DNA of 64,000 bases from contig NZ_FOXM01000004.1 in assembly GCF_900115715.1 (NCBI RefSeq), positions 186,001 to 250,000 on the forward strand. The letters run 5' to 3'. The notes under the pieces are model-generated. The model was given only the letters and a program-made list of their open reading frames with translations, ran no database searches and had not been told where the DNA came from. Source of the DNA: Geopseudomonas sagittaria. GTDB lineage: Bacteria; Pseudomonadota; Gammaproteobacteria; Pseudomonadales; Pseudomonadaceae. Each line of letters begins with the position of its first letter. Positions within the stretch are counted from its first letter, which is position 1. Shown here one piece after another: positions 1-14,989 of the stretch. The translations under genes were made by a program, and so were the position numbers.

Positions 1-415
1 CCGCCACGGCGACAACTTCCTGCTCACCATGCAGCGCCTGCTGCGCCAGCGCGCCGAGGTGCGCGTGGTCGCCGACCAGTTCGGCAATCCGACCAGCTGC
101 GCGGCCCTGGCCGCCGTCAGCGCGGCGCTGGTGGCGCGCATCGCCGCCGGCAATCCCGGCCCGGGCGGGCTGTACCACGCCAGCTGCAGCGGCGCGGCCA
201 GCTGGTACGACCTCGCCCAGGCGATCGCCGCCGACCTGCGCGGCCACGGCGAGACCTGCGCGCACCTGCTGCCGATCGCCGCCGCCGAGTATCCGAGCGC
301 GGTGGCGCGCCCGGCCGACTCGCGGCTGGACTGCAGCGCGCTGGCGCGCGACTGGGCCGTGACGCTGCCCGACTGGCGCACGGCGCTGGCAGCCTGTCTG
401 GCCGGCCCGGCCTGA
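1..415 (+). CDS. rmlD: dTDP-4-dehydrorhamnose reductase, C-terminal part (5' end outside window)
   Basis: This is the last ~137 codons of an SDR-type RmlD, the enzyme that reduces dTDP-4-keto-L-rhamnose to dTDP-L-rhamnose for lipopolysaccharide and rhamnolipid precursors. The reading frame is open from base 2, so the start lies upstream of the window. Family signs are the RVVADQFGNPTS stretch (usual form RVVDDQFGSPT) and GGLYHASCSGAASWYDLA, which matches the usual GIYHxxGxGxTSWYEFA substrate-side segment. It ends 10 bp before dctB. In PAO1, as I remember it, rmlA and rmlC lie between rmlD and dctB; here they do not. Confidence 0.9.
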   Translation, partial: RHGDNFLLTMQRLLRQRAEVRVVADQFGNPTSCAALAAVSAALVARIAAGNPGPGGLYHASCSGAASWYDLAQAIAADLRGHGETCAHLLPIAAAEYPSAVARPADSRLDCSALARDWAVTLPDWRTALAACLAGPA

Positions 416-425
416 GCGCTCCATA

Positions 426-2266
426 ATGCCGGCAGACTCCCTGCCGACCGCCATCATGACCTTGCCGCTCAACCTGTTCCGCCGCCCGCGCTGGCGCACC
501 CTGGTCCTGCTCGCCCTGCTGCTGGCCTCGCTGCTCTGGCCGATCGAGCACCTGGCCACCCGCTACTACCGCGAACGGGTCGCCGAGCAGAGCGCGCAGA
601 CCCTCGAGCTGTACGTCGCCAACCTGCGCGGCACCCTGCGCCGCTACGAGGCGCTGCCGCACATCATGGGCGACCTGCCGGCGCTGCGCGGCGCCCTGCG
701 CGCGGCGGAGGATGCCGACAGCGTCAACGCCGCCAACCAGCTGCTCGATCGGGTGCGCCGGCAGAGTGGTGCCGACGTGATCTACCTGATGAACCCGGCC
801 GGCCTGACCCTGGCGGCGTCCAACTGGAGCGAGTACGACGCCTTCGTCGGACGCAACTTCGCCTTCCGGCCGTACTTCCGCGAGGCGCTGGCCGGGCGTC
901 CCGCGCAGTTCTTCGGCCTCGGCACCACCTCCGGCAAGCGCGGCTACTACTTCGCCACCGCGGTGCGCGACGGCCACGAGGTGCTCGGCGTGCTGGTGGT
1001 CAAGGTCGACCTCGACCACACCGAGACCCTGCTCGGCAGCACCCCCGAGCAGCTGCTGGTGACCGACGCCCAGGGCGTGGTGATCCTCACCTCGCGCCCG
1101 GAGTGGCGCTTTCGCGCCACCCGCGAACTGAGCGCCGCCGAACGCGCGGAGATCGCCGCCAACCTGCCCTACCCGACCCAGCAGCCGCAGCCGCTGGCCC
1201 TCGGCAACCAGGACTGGCTGCGCCAGAGCCAGCTGCTCGCCGAAACCGGCTGGACGGCGAACATCCTCGCCCCGCGCAGCCTGGTCGAGCGCCCGGTGCA
1301 GAGCGTGGTGGCGATCGCCGCGGCAACCCTGCTGGCGATCCTGCTGCTGCTCGCCGTGTGGCTGCAGCGCCGCCGCCACCTGCTCGAACGCCTGGCCCTC
1401 GATGCCCGCGCCCGCCAGGAGCTGGAGCAGCGGGTGGCCGAGCGCACCGAGGATCTGCTCGCGCTGACCGAGCGCCTCAAGCAGGAGGTGCTCGAACGCG
1501 AGCAGGCCCAGCAGGAGCTGGTGAGCGCCCAGGACGAGCTGGTGCAGGCCGGCAAGCTGTCGGCGCTGGGCACCATGAGCGCGAGCATCAGCCACGAACT
1601 CAACCAGCCGCTGGCGGCGATCCGCAGCTACGCCGACAACGCCGGCGTGCTGCTCGACCACGGCCGTGTCGACGAGGCCCGCGGCAACCTCAAGCTGATC
1701 AGCGAGCTGACCGCGCGCATGGCCTCGATCATCAGCCATCTCAAGGCCTTCGCCCGCCGCGACCGCAAGGCGCCGGAAAGCGTGGCCCTGCAGCCGGCGC
1801 TGGACGATGCGCTGGCCCTGCTGGCCAGCCAGCGCCGCGCCCTGCAGGTGGAGCTGCTGCGCGACCTGCCGGACGCCACCCTGTGGGTGCAGGCCGGCGA
1901 GACCCGCCTGCGCCAGGTGCTCGGCAACCTGCTGAGCAACGCCTTCGACGCCCTCGGCGACAAGGCGCCGCCGCGCCGCCTGTGGCTGAGCGCGCAGACC
2001 CTCGCCGACGGGCGGGTCAGCCTGAGCCTGCGCGACAACGGCCCGGGCTTCACCGCCGAGGCGCTGGCGCGCGCCCGCGAGCCGTTCTTCACCACCAAGA
2101 CCACCGCCCGCGGCCTGGGCCTCGGCCTGGCGATCTGCGACACGCTGACCCGCGCCCTCGGCGGCGAGCTGCTGCTGGCCAACCACCCGGCCGGCGGCGC
2201 GCTGGTCACCCTCAACCTGCTGCCGGCCGACACCGGCATCGGCACCCAGTCCCCGGAGGATTGCCC

Positions 2267-2270
<4 letters not shown>
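426..2270 (+). CDS. dctB: C4-dicarboxylate sensor histidine kinase DctB
   Basis: Membrane sensor kinase of about 614 aa that detects external C4-dicarboxylates and phosphorylates DctD. A first membrane segment lies near residues 27-45, followed by a ~240-residue periplasmic PDC/Cache-type sensor region (Y-A-F-V-G-R-N-F-A-F-R-P-Y-F is typical of DctB). The second membrane segment is near 290-312. A coiled-coil linker leads to the HisKA site SISHELNQPLAAIRSYADN, with the phospho-His at about 390. The N box (NLLSNAFDA), G1 (DNGPGF) and G2 (GLGLGLAI) of the ATPase follow. Translation could instead start at 456 (MTLPLN); neither start has a clear Shine-Dalgarno. The stop overlaps the dctD start (ATGA), which indicates coupling. 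Confidence 0.93.
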
Positions 2271-4970
<2,700 letters not shown>

Positions 4971-4991
4971 GCTTCACCCGAGCGATTGATT

Positions 4992-5008
4992 CGCCCGCGG
5001 GGCGGGCG
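4992..5008 (+). promoter_or_regulatory. GC-rich hairpin between dctP and dctQ
   Basis: CGCCCGC and GCGGGCG pair around a GGG loop, with no T-run after the 3' arm, so it is not a standard terminator. In binding-protein operons, hairpins in this place commonly protect the 3' end of the receptor mRNA or thin out transcription of the membrane genes. That role is inferred here. Confidence 0.5.
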
Positions 5009-5072
5009 CCGCCGACAGCCACAGAGCTGCACGACGCCCGCCCCGTTGCTCTTTCCACTGGAGATACCTGCC

Positions 5073-5705
5073 ATGAACGCCTTGCGCCTGGTCTGGGATC
5101 GCTTCGAGGAAGGCTTCATCGTCTTCCTGCTGACGGCCATGACCCTGGTGACGTTCGTCTACGTCATCCTCAACAACCTGTACACGCTGTTCTACAACCT
5201 GGGTGACCGCTTCGAGGGTGCCAGCGAGCTGTTCTTCGCCATCGGCGACGCCATTCTCGACCTGGCCCAGGCGATGACCTGGAGCAACGCGCTGACCAAG
5301 GCGCTGTTTGCCTGGCTGATCTTCTTCGGCCTGGCCTATGGCGTGCGCACCGCCGGCCACATCGGCGTCGACGCGCTGGTCAAGCTGGCCAGCAAGCCGG
5401 TGCAGCGCATCATCGGCCTGATCGGCTGCCTGGCCTGCCTGGGCTACGCCGGCCTGCTCAGCGCGGCCAGCTTCGAGTGGGCGCAGACCCTGTTCGTCGC
5501 CGCCATCGGTGCCGAGGACCTCGGCCACTTCGGCGTCAAGCAGTGGCACATCGCCATGATCGTGCCACTGGGCTTCGCCATGGTGTTCATCCGTTTCCTG
5601 GAAATCTTCGTGCGCATCCTGCGCAACGAGCAGACCGGCCTGGGTCTGGCCGACGAGGCTGCCGAAGCGGTCAAGCTGACCGAGCACGAGGAGCACGTCA
5701 AATGA
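5073..5705 (+). CDS. dctQ: TRAP transporter small membrane subunit DctQ
   Basis: A 210-aa integral membrane protein with four predicted helices (about 14-40, 70-95, 112-135 and 158-180), the expected DctQ architecture. It pairs with DctM to form the transporter that receives C4-dicarboxylates from DctP. The start at 5073 is preceded by CTGGAGA about 7 nt upstream. Residues such as GVRTAGHIGVDALVK between helices two and three match family members. Its TGA overlaps the dctM ATG. Confidence 0.93.
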   Translation: MNALRLVWDRFEEGFIVFLLTAMTLVTFVYVILNNLYTLFYNLGDRFEGASELFFAIGDAILDLAQAMTWSNALTKALFAWLIFFGLAYGVRTAGHIGVDALVKLASKPVQRIIGLIGCLACLGYAGLLSAASFEWAQTLFVAAIGAEDLGHFGVKQWHIAMIVPLGFAMVFIRFLEIFVRILRNEQTGLGLADEAAEAVKLTEHEEHVK

Positions 5706-6985
5706 CCATCCTGTTCCTGTTCCTCGCCCTGTTCGTGCTGATGTTCATCGGCGTGCCGATCGCCGTGTCGCTGGGTCTGGCCGGCTCGGTCACCATCATG
5801 CTGTTCAGCCCGGACTCGGTGCGCTCGCTGGCGATCAAGCTGTTCGAGACCTCCGAGCACTACACCCTGCTGGCGATTCCGTTCTTCCTGCTCGCCGGCG
5901 CCTTCATGACCACCGGCGGCGTGGCCCGCCGGCTGATCGATTTCGCCAACGCCTGCGTCGGCCACATCCGGGGTGGCCTGGCCATCGGCGCGGTGCTGGC
6001 CTGCATGCTGTTCGCCGCCCTCTCCGGCTCCAGCCCGGCCACCGTGGCCGCGGTCGGCTCGATCGCCATCGCCGGCATGGTGCGCTCCGGCTACCCGCAG
6101 GCGTTCGGCGCCGGCATCGTCTGCAACGCCGGCACCCTGGGCATCCTCATCCCGCCGTCGGTGGTGATGGTGGTGTACGCCGCCGCCACCGAGACCTCGG
6201 TCGGCAAGCTGTTCATGGCCGGCGTGGTGCCGGGCATCCTGCTCGGCGTGGTGCTGATGACGGCGATCTACATCATCGCGGTGAAGAAGAACCTGCCGGC
6301 ACTGCCGCGCGCCTCCTTCCGCGAGTGGCTGTCCGCCGCGCGCAAGGCGATCTGGGGCCTGCTGCTGATGGTGATCATCCTCGGCGGCATCTACTCGGGC
6401 ATGTTCACCCCCACCGAGGCGGCGGCGGTGGCGGCGGTCTACTCCGGCTGCATCGCGCTGTTCGTCTACAAGGACATGAGCTTCCGCGAGTGCCCGAAGG
6501 TGATCCTCGAGTCGGGCAAGCTGAGCATCATGCTGATGTTCATCATCGCCAACGCCATGCTGTTCGCCCACGTGCTGACCACCGAGCAGATCCCGCAGAC
6601 CATCACCGCCTGGGTGATCGAGATGGGCCTGTCGCCGTGGATGTTCCTGCTGGTGGTGAACATCGTGCTGCTGATCGCCGGCGCCTTCATGGAGCCCTCG
6701 GCGATCATCCTGATCCTCGCGCCGATCCTGTTCCCGATCGCCGTGCAGCTGGGCATCGACCCGATCCACCTCGGCATCATCATGGTGGTGAACATGGAGA
6801 TCGGCCTGATCACCCCACCGGTCGGCCTCAACCTGTTTGTCACCTCGGCGGTCACCGGCATGCCGGTCAGCGCGGTGATCCGCGCCGCCATGCCGTGGTT
6901 GATGATGCTGATCGGCTTCCTGGTGATCATCACCTACATCCCGGCGGTGTCGCTGGCCCTGCCCAACTGGCTGGGGATGAGCTGA
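5702..6985 (+). CDS. dctM: TRAP transporter large permease subunit DctM
   Basis: A 427-aa permease that carries C4-dicarboxylates using the Na+ or H+ gradient. It is almost entirely hydrophobic with about twelve membrane helices. Family motifs include LAIPFFLLAGAFM, the SGSSPATVAAVGSI segment linked to ion and substrate binding, GTLGILIPPSVVMVVY, MFTPTEAAAVAAVYS and EIGLITPPVGLNLFV. It overlaps dctQ by ATGA and ends the operon; a strong terminator follows 32 bp after the stop. Confidence 0.95.
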   Translation: MTILFLFLALFVLMFIGVPIAVSLGLAGSVTIMLFSPDSVRSLAIKLFETSEHYTLLAIPFFLLAGAFMTTGGVARRLIDFANACVGHIRGGLAIGAVLACMLFAALSGSSPATVAAVGSIAIAGMVRSGYPQAFGAGIVCNAGTLGILIPPSVVMVVYAAATETSVGKLFMAGVVPGILLGVVLMTAIYIIAVKKNLPALPRASFREWLSAARKAIWGLLLMVIILGGIYSGMFTPTEAAAVAAVYSGCIALFVYKDMSFRECPKVILESGKLSIMLMFIIANAMLFAHVLTTEQIPQTITAWVIEMGLSPWMFLLVVNIVLLIAGAFMEPSAIILILAPILFPIAVQLGIDPIHLGIIMVVNMEIGLITPPVGLNLFVTSAVTGMPVSAVIRAAMPWLMMLIGFLVIITYIPAVSLALPNWLGMS

Positions 6986-7017
6986 TCCTGTTTGGCTGTT
7001 TTGCTTGAAAGGCGTTT

Positions 7018-7043
7018 GACCCGGCTCTGCCGGGTCTTTTTTT
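7018..7043 (+). terminator. Rho-independent terminator after dctM
   Basis: GACCCGGC pairs with GCCGGGTC around a TCT loop and is followed by a run of seven T. Confidence 0.92.
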
Positions 7044-7090
7044 GCCGGCGCAAAGCTGTCGAGGTGTCGCGGCAATTGCCGTGGCTGTGA

Positions 7091-9300
<2,210 letters not shown>

Positions 9301-9442
9301 GGCAACTCGTGGTTCGTAGGCGGAAACGCGCGACAGTATCCGCGCATCGCCGGCGCGGGCCAAGCCCGCCGGACGGGGCGGGTTGCCGCACGCCGCCCGG
9401 CGGCCCCGCCAGCCGCCGCCGGGGGTGGCGCACACGGAAAAC

Positions 9443-9471
9443 TTGGGCGTCGCGCCGCGCACCGCTATAAT
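9443..9471 (+). promoter_or_regulatory. Sigma-70 promoter of ahcY
   Basis: TTGGGC (9443-9448) and a perfect TATAAT (9466-9471) are separated by 17 bp. This would start RNA about 28 nt before the riboswitch P1 stem. Confidence 0.75.
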
Positions 9472-9505
9472 CGTCACGCTTTGCGGCCCACGGCCGCACC
9501 CGCCT

Positions 9506-9573
9506 CCCGTCCGAGGGGCGCTGCAGCAGGTCATCCCGGTCGTCGCACCGGCCACCTGTCAGGCTCGGACGGG
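9506..9573 (+). promoter_or_regulatory. S-adenosylhomocysteine (SAH) riboswitch
   Basis: The leader carries the conserved core CCGAGGGGCGCTGCAGC and the 3' element CAGGCTCGG typical of SAH riboswitches. P1 is a perfect 10-bp pairing of CCCGTCCGAG (9506-9515) with CTCGGACGGG (9564-9573). SAH riboswitches of this type turn on ahcY when SAH builds up. The 350-bp gap 9301-9650 holds the promoter, this element and a hairpin touching the Shine-Dalgarno. Confidence 0.92.
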
Positions 9574-9621
9574 CTGTCGCCACGGCCTGCACTGCGCAGC
9601 CGTTCCTGACTTCAACGGCGC

Positions 9622-9642
9622 CCATTCGCAGATCACGAATGG
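9622..9642 (+). promoter_or_regulatory. Hairpin overlapping the ahcY Shine-Dalgarno
   Basis: CCATTCG (9622-9628) pairs with CGAATGG (9636-9642) across a 7-nt loop. The last two G of the 3' arm belong to the GGAGA Shine-Dalgarno (9641-9645). It is a candidate expression platform for translational control by the upstream riboswitch; this link is inferred. Confidence 0.5.
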
Positions 9643-9650
9643 AGATACGC

Positions 9651-11045
<1,395 letters not shown>

Positions 11046-11053
11046 TACGCCCC

Positions 11054-11167
11054 GTAGGGTGGGTTCGGCCGCAGGCCGCAACCCACCGACCGGCCGCCAG
11101 GCCGGCAATGCGGATGCCGACCGGCATCCCTGGCGGGTTACGCCGCGTGGCGGCTGACCCACCCTAC
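11054..11167. repeat. Intergenic inverted repeat, REP/BIME-like
   Basis: The gap between ahcY and metF begins with GTAGGGTGGGTT and ends with GACCCACCCTAC, so the outer ends are inverted copies. The first part alone can fold (GGTTCGGCC against GGCCGCAACC). This GTAGGGTGGGTT family is common between genes in Pseudomonas-related genomes. Only one copy lies in the window, so repetition cannot be shown here. Confidence 0.6.
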
Positions 11168-11184
11168 GCTCAAGGATCCATTCC

Positions 11185-12030
11185 ATGTCCCAGGAACGCC
11201 GCTACAGCTTCGAGTTCTTCCCCACCAAGACCGAAGCCGGGCACGAAAAACTGATGACCGTGGCCCGCCAACTGGCCGGCTACAACCCCGACTTCTTCTC
11301 CTGCACCTACGGGGCCGGCGGCTCGACCCGCGACCGCACCCTGCACACCGTGCTGCAGCTGGACGGCGAGGTGAAGGTGCCGACCGCGCCGCACCTGTCC
11401 TGCGTCGGCGACAGCAAGGCCGAGCTGGGCGAGCTGCTCAACCTGTACCAGAACGCGGGGATCAAGCGCATCGTCGCCCTGCGCGGTGACCTGCCCTCGG
11501 GCATGGGCATGGCCAGCGGCGAGCTGCGCTACGCCAACGAGCTGGTGGAGTTCATCCGCAGCGAAACCGGCGAGCATTTCCACATCGAGGTTGCCGCCTA
11601 TCCGGAAGTGCACCCGCAGGCGCGCAGTTTCGAGGATGATCTGCTCAACTTCGTGCGCAAGGTCCAGGCCGGCGCAGACAGCGCGATCACCCAGTACTTC
11701 TTCAACGCCGACTGCTACTTCTATTTTGTGGAACGCGTGCGCAAACTGGGTGTCAAAATCCCGATCGTCCCGGGTATCATGCCGATCACCAACTACAGCA
11801 AGCTGGCCCGCTTCTCCGACGCCTGCGGCGCCGAGCTGCCGCGCTGGATTCGCAAGCAGCTGGAAGCCTACGGCGACGATCTGGAGAGCATCCAGGCCTT
11901 CGGCGAGCAGGTGGTGACCGAGATGTGCGAGAAGCTCCTCGCCGGCGGTGCCCCCGGGCTGCACTTCTACACCCTGAACCAGGCCGAACCAAGCCTGGCG
12001 ATCTGGAACAACCTCAAGCTGCCACGCTGA
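11185..12030 (+). CDS. metF: 5,10-methylenetetrahydrofolate reductase
   Basis: A 281-aa flavin enzyme that reduces methylene-THF to methyl-THF, the methyl donor for methionine synthase. It matches MetF along its length: YSFEFFPTKTEAGHEKL (catalytic Glu in EFFP), FFSCTYGAGGSTRDRT, KRIVALRGDLP, AAYPEVHPQA, KVQAGADSAITQYFFN and PIVPGIMPI. It directly follows ahcY, placing two steps of the methionine/SAM cycle side by side. A hairpin lies 80-100 bp after its stop. Confidence 0.97.
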   Translation: MSQERRYSFEFFPTKTEAGHEKLMTVARQLAGYNPDFFSCTYGAGGSTRDRTLHTVLQLDGEVKVPTAPHLSCVGDSKAELGELLNLYQNAGIKRIVALRGDLPSGMGMASGELRYANELVEFIRSETGEHFHIEVAAYPEVHPQARSFEDDLLNFVRKVQAGADSAITQYFFNADCYFYFVERVRKLGVKIPIVPGIMPITNYSKLARFSDACGAELPRWIRKQLEAYGDDLESIQAFGEQVVTEMCEKLLAGGAPGLHFYTLNQAEPSLAIWNNLKLPR

Positions 12031-12108
12031 GGTCGAGCCTTGCGGCTCACAATGCTACGGACCTCCGTCCAGACCACCACCCAGCGCAGGGCGGTGGCCG
12101 TCGGGCGG

Positions 12109-12131
12109 GGGCGCAGGTCTGACCTGCGCCC
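12109..12131 (+). promoter_or_regulatory. Perfect hairpin between metF and rhlE
   Basis: GGGCGCAGGTC and GACCTGCGCCC are separated by a single T. No T-run follows, so it is either a weak terminator for metF or a structure in the rhlE leader. The surrounding 200-bp gap shows no gene. Confidence 0.4.
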
Positions 12132-12230
12132 TGTTCGCAGTCGATGATGATGCGCGCGGGATCCACCGGCCAACTGCCGGGCCGATCCCCCCCGAGTCGG
12201 CGGGTTGCCGACATGAAACAGGAACCCCGC

Positions 12231-14177
12231 ATGTCCTTTACTTCCCTCGGTCTCTCCGAGGCCCTGGCTCGCGCCCTCGAGGCCGCCGGCTACACCCAGC
12301 CCACTCCGGTGCAGCAACGCGCCATTCCCGCCGCCCTGCAGGGCCGCGACCTGATGGTCGCCGCGCAGACCGGCACCGGCAAGACCGGCGGCTTCGCCCT
12401 GCCGGTCCTCGAACTGCTGTTCCCCAACGGCCATCCCGACCGCGAACACCGCCATGCGCCGAAACAGCCGCGCGTGCTGGTGCTGACCCCGACCCGCGAA
12501 CTGGCCGCCCAGGTGCACGACAGCTTCAAGCTGTACGCCCGCGACCTGCCGCTGAAAAGCGCCTGCATCTTCGGCGGGGTCGGCATGAACCCGCAGGTCC
12601 AGGCCCTGGCCAAGGGCATCGACGTGCTGGTCGCCTGCCCCGGCCGCCTGCTCGACCTGGCCAACCAGAAGGCCATCGACCTCGGCCACGTGGAAATCCT
12701 CGTCCTCGACGAAGCCGACCGCATGCTCGACATGGGCTTCATCCACGACGTCAAGAAGGTGCTCGCCAAGCTGCCGAGCAAGCGGCAGAACCTGCTGTTC
12801 TCGGCGACCTTCTCCAAGGACATCACCGACCTCGCCGGCAAGCTGCTGCACAACCCCGAGCGCATCGAGGTCACCCCGCCGAACACCACGGTGGAGCGCA
12901 TCGAGCAGCGCATGTTCCGCATCGGCGCCACCCAGAAGCGTGCCCTGCTCGCCCACCTGGTGACCGTCGGCGCCTGGGAGCAGGTGCTGGTGTTCACCCG
13001 GACCAAGCACGGGGCCAACCGCCTGGCCGAGTACCTGTGCAAGCAGGGCCTGCCGGCCGCCGCGATCCACGGTAACAAGAGCCAGAACGCGCGCACCAAG
13101 GCGCTGGCCGACTTCAAGGCCAATGAAGTGCGCATCCTGGTGGCCACCGACATCGCCGCCCGCGGCCTGGACATCGACCAGCTGCCGCACGTGGTCAACT
13201 ACGAGCTGCCCAACGTCGAGGAAGACTACGTCCACCGCATCGGCCGTACCGGCCGGGCCGGGCGCAGCGGCGAGGCGGTTTCGCTGGTGTCGCCGGACGA
13301 GGACAAGCTGCTCAAGGCCATCGAGCGCCTGACCAAGCAGCGCATCCCCGAAGGCGACCTGATGGGCTTCGACCCCAGCCAGGTGGTCGACAGCGGCCCG
13401 GCCGACAGCGACGAGCGTCCGCCGCGTCCGACCCACGGCCGTGGCCGCAAGGACCTGCCCAACGAGCGCAAGGAGCGCCCGCGCGCCGACAAGGCCAAGG
13501 CCGACAAGCCCGCCCAGCCGGCGCGCGGCGAGCAGAGCGCCAGCAAGCCGCGCGGCGAGCGCCCGGCACGCAGCGCCGCTGCCGCCGAGCAGGGTGGCGA
13601 CAAGTCGCGCAATCGCCGTGGCGGCCAGAGCCAGGAGCCGGGCCGCAGCGAGCGCCGCGGGCCCAAGCCGGCGGCCATCCAGCTGGCCCCCGGTGAGCTG
13701 CCGCTGCCGACCCGTCCCGACCGCGACCCGGAAGCCTTCCTCGACGACGAGTACGACAACTTCGGCAACAGCGTCGAGTACGTCAGCCCCTACCAGGGCA
13801 AGAACCAGAGCCGCGGCCGCCGTCCGGCGGGTGCAGGTACTGGCGCCAGCGCCGCCAAGCCGGCCACGGCAGGCGCCCGTCCGGCCGCGGCAGCCCCGCG
13901 CAGCAATGCGGGCAAGCCAGCCGGCGGACGGCAGAACAGCGCCGGCGGCAAGGGCCGTGCGCCCCGCGACATCGGCCAGCGCTCGCGCGACAGCCTGCTG
14001 CGCGAGCCGGCCCTGCGCGAACCTGCCGCCGTGCGCAGCCCCCGCGACAGCCAGCCAGTGATCGTGCACAAGCCGTCGCGCAGCGACCGCCTGCCGACCG
14101 CCGAGCAGCTCGAGCAGCTCGAGCAGGAAAACCGCGCGCGCAGCGAGAAGCCGGCCCTGCTGACCCGCAACAAGTAA
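12231..14177 (+). CDS. rhlE: DEAD-box ATP-dependent RNA helicase, RhlE family (RhlE2-like)
   Basis: A 648-aa helicase. The core (~1-385) has the Q motif, Walker [21 protein letters not shown] ([13 protein letters not shown]), SAT, ARGLDI and HRIGRTGR. The last ~260 residues form a low-complexity basic tail rich in Arg, Lys, Ala and Pro, which can bind RNA or RNase E. Position beside metF matches PAO1 PA0428, which I recall as RhlE2. Start 12231 ([10 protein letters not shown]) fits the family; upstream in-frame ATGs at 12144 and 12213 would add non-conserved residues. A strong hairpin terminator follows. Confidence 0.93.
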   Translation: MSFTSLGLSEALARALEAAGYTQPTPVQQRAIPAALQGRDLMVAAQTGTGKTGGFALPVLELLFPNGHPDREHRHAPKQPRVLVLTPTRELAAQVHDSFKLYARDLPLKSACIFGGVGMNPQVQALAKGIDVLVACPGRLLDLANQKAIDLGHVEILVLDEADRMLDMGFIHDVKKVLAKLPSKRQNLLFSATFSKDITDLAGKLLHNPERIEVTPPNTTVERIEQRMFRIGATQKRALLAHLVTVGAWEQVLVFTRTKHGANRLAEYLCKQGLPAAAIHGNKSQNARTKALADFKANEVRILVATDIAARGLDIDQLPHVVNYELPNVEEDYVHRIGRTGRAGRSGEAVSLVSPDEDKLLKAIERLTKQRIPEGDLMGFDPSQVVDSGPADSDERPPRPTHGRGRKDLPNERKERPRADKAKADKPAQPARGEQSASKPRGERPARSAAAAEQGGDKSRNRRGGQSQEPGRSERRGPKPAAIQLAPGELPLPTRPDRDPEAFLDDEYDNFGNSVEYVSPYQGKNQSRGRRPAGAGTGASAAKPATAGARPAAAAPRSNAGKPAGGRQNSAGGKGRAPRDIGQRSRDSLLREPALREPAAVRSPRDSQPVIVHKPSRSDRLPTAEQLEQLEQENRARSEKPALLTRNK

Positions 14178-14188
14178 GCCGCCGCAAC

Positions 14189-14220
14189 GCAAAACGCCGA
14201 CCCCAGGGTCGGCGTTTTGC
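14189..14220. terminator. Bidirectional terminator between rhlE and the channel gene
   Basis: A 15-bp perfect stem, GCAAAACGCCGACCC with GGGTCGGCGTTTTGC, ends in A/T runs on both sides and serves both convergent genes. Confidence 0.9.
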
Positions 14221-14235
14221 TGTCCGCATGGCGCG

Positions 14236-14874
14236 CTACAGCTCCTCCTCGTCCTCTTCTTCGTGCATCAGCGCCAGGCTGCGCGCCACCAGCAGGGCGA
14301 TGAACATCACCCCCATCACCGCCTCGGTACCAGCCAGCAGGCGCGCTGCCGGCGCGATGGCGTGGATGTCGCCGTAGCCGACCGTGGTCAGGGTCGCCAG
14401 GCTGTAGTAGACGAAGTCGTCCAGCAGCAGCTTGTCCACGCTGTTGAACGCCCCCGGCACCAGGCCGCTGACCACCTGATAGGCGAAGGCAAAGGCCAGC
14501 CCCAGCTGCAGGTACAGCGCGCACAGGCCGTAGAGCAGTTCCTTGGTCACCGGTCGCTCGCCGGTAACACGGTGGAACAGGGTGGCGCAGAGCAGCAGGT
14601 AGAAGACGATCAGGCCCAGACCGTCGCTCAGCGCCTGCGGCAGCACGATCAGTTGGTCGAGGCCGAGCAGCAGCAGGTTGATCCCGCCGATCCACAGCGC
14701 CAGCTGCTGGAACAGGCGCTTGTGGCGCAGGGTGTTGATCCCGGCCAGCACCAGGCCGAGCAGGCAGCCCCACTCCAGCCACAGCGGCGGCGCGGGCCAG
14801 CCCATCACCAAGGTCAGCAGGCCACTGGCGACCAGCAGCAGGCGGAAGCGGTAGCGCAGCAGGATGTCGTTCAC
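14236..14874 (-). CDS. Potassium-channel-like membrane protein (TVGYGD filter)
   Basis: A 212-aa inner-membrane protein. Hydrophobic segments lie at about 10-25, 33-48, 58-74, 84-101, 115-136 and 183-203. The K+ selectivity filter TVGYGD sits at 164-169 in a pore loop (DDFVYYSLATLTTVGYGD). There is no soluble RCK/TrkA domain and no charged S4-type helix. The C-terminus is very acidic (HEEEDEEEL). It is best described as an ion-channel (Ion_trans_2) family protein; ion and gating are inferred from the filter only. It stands alone between two terminators, where PAO1 carries the mexR-mexAB-oprM region. Confidence 0.85.
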   Translation of the reverse strand: MNDILLRYRFRLLLVASGLLTLVMGWPAPPLWLEWGCLLGLVLAGINTLRHKRLFQQLALWIGGINLLLLGLDQLIVLPQALSDGLGLIVFYLLLCATLFHRVTGERPVTKELLYGLCALYLQLGLAFAFAYQVVSGLVPGAFNSVDKLLLDDFVYYSLATLTTVGYGDIHAIAPAARLLAGTEAVMGVMFIALLVARSLALMHEEEDEEEL

Positions 14875-14945
14875 ACGGGCGATCCAGGCAATGACAGGCA
14901 GCGAGTCTGCAGAAGGCGTCCAGCGCCGTCCAGTCGGCAGAAACG

Positions 14946-14973
14946 CGAACGCCGCCCCAAGGGGCGGCGTTCG
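14946..14973 (-). terminator. Terminator after yceI
   Basis: CGAACGCCGCCCC pairs with GGGGCGGCGTTCG around a 2-nt loop, just past the yceI stop on the minus strand. The following T-run is short. Confidence 0.7.
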
Positions 14974-14989
14974 GCTGACGCGGGGTGGC

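Noticed and set aside
117-2186. Long antisense open frame across rmlD and dctB
   Set aside because: Biased Gly/Ala/Gln/Arg composition and complete overlap with dctB, which has clear kinase motifs.
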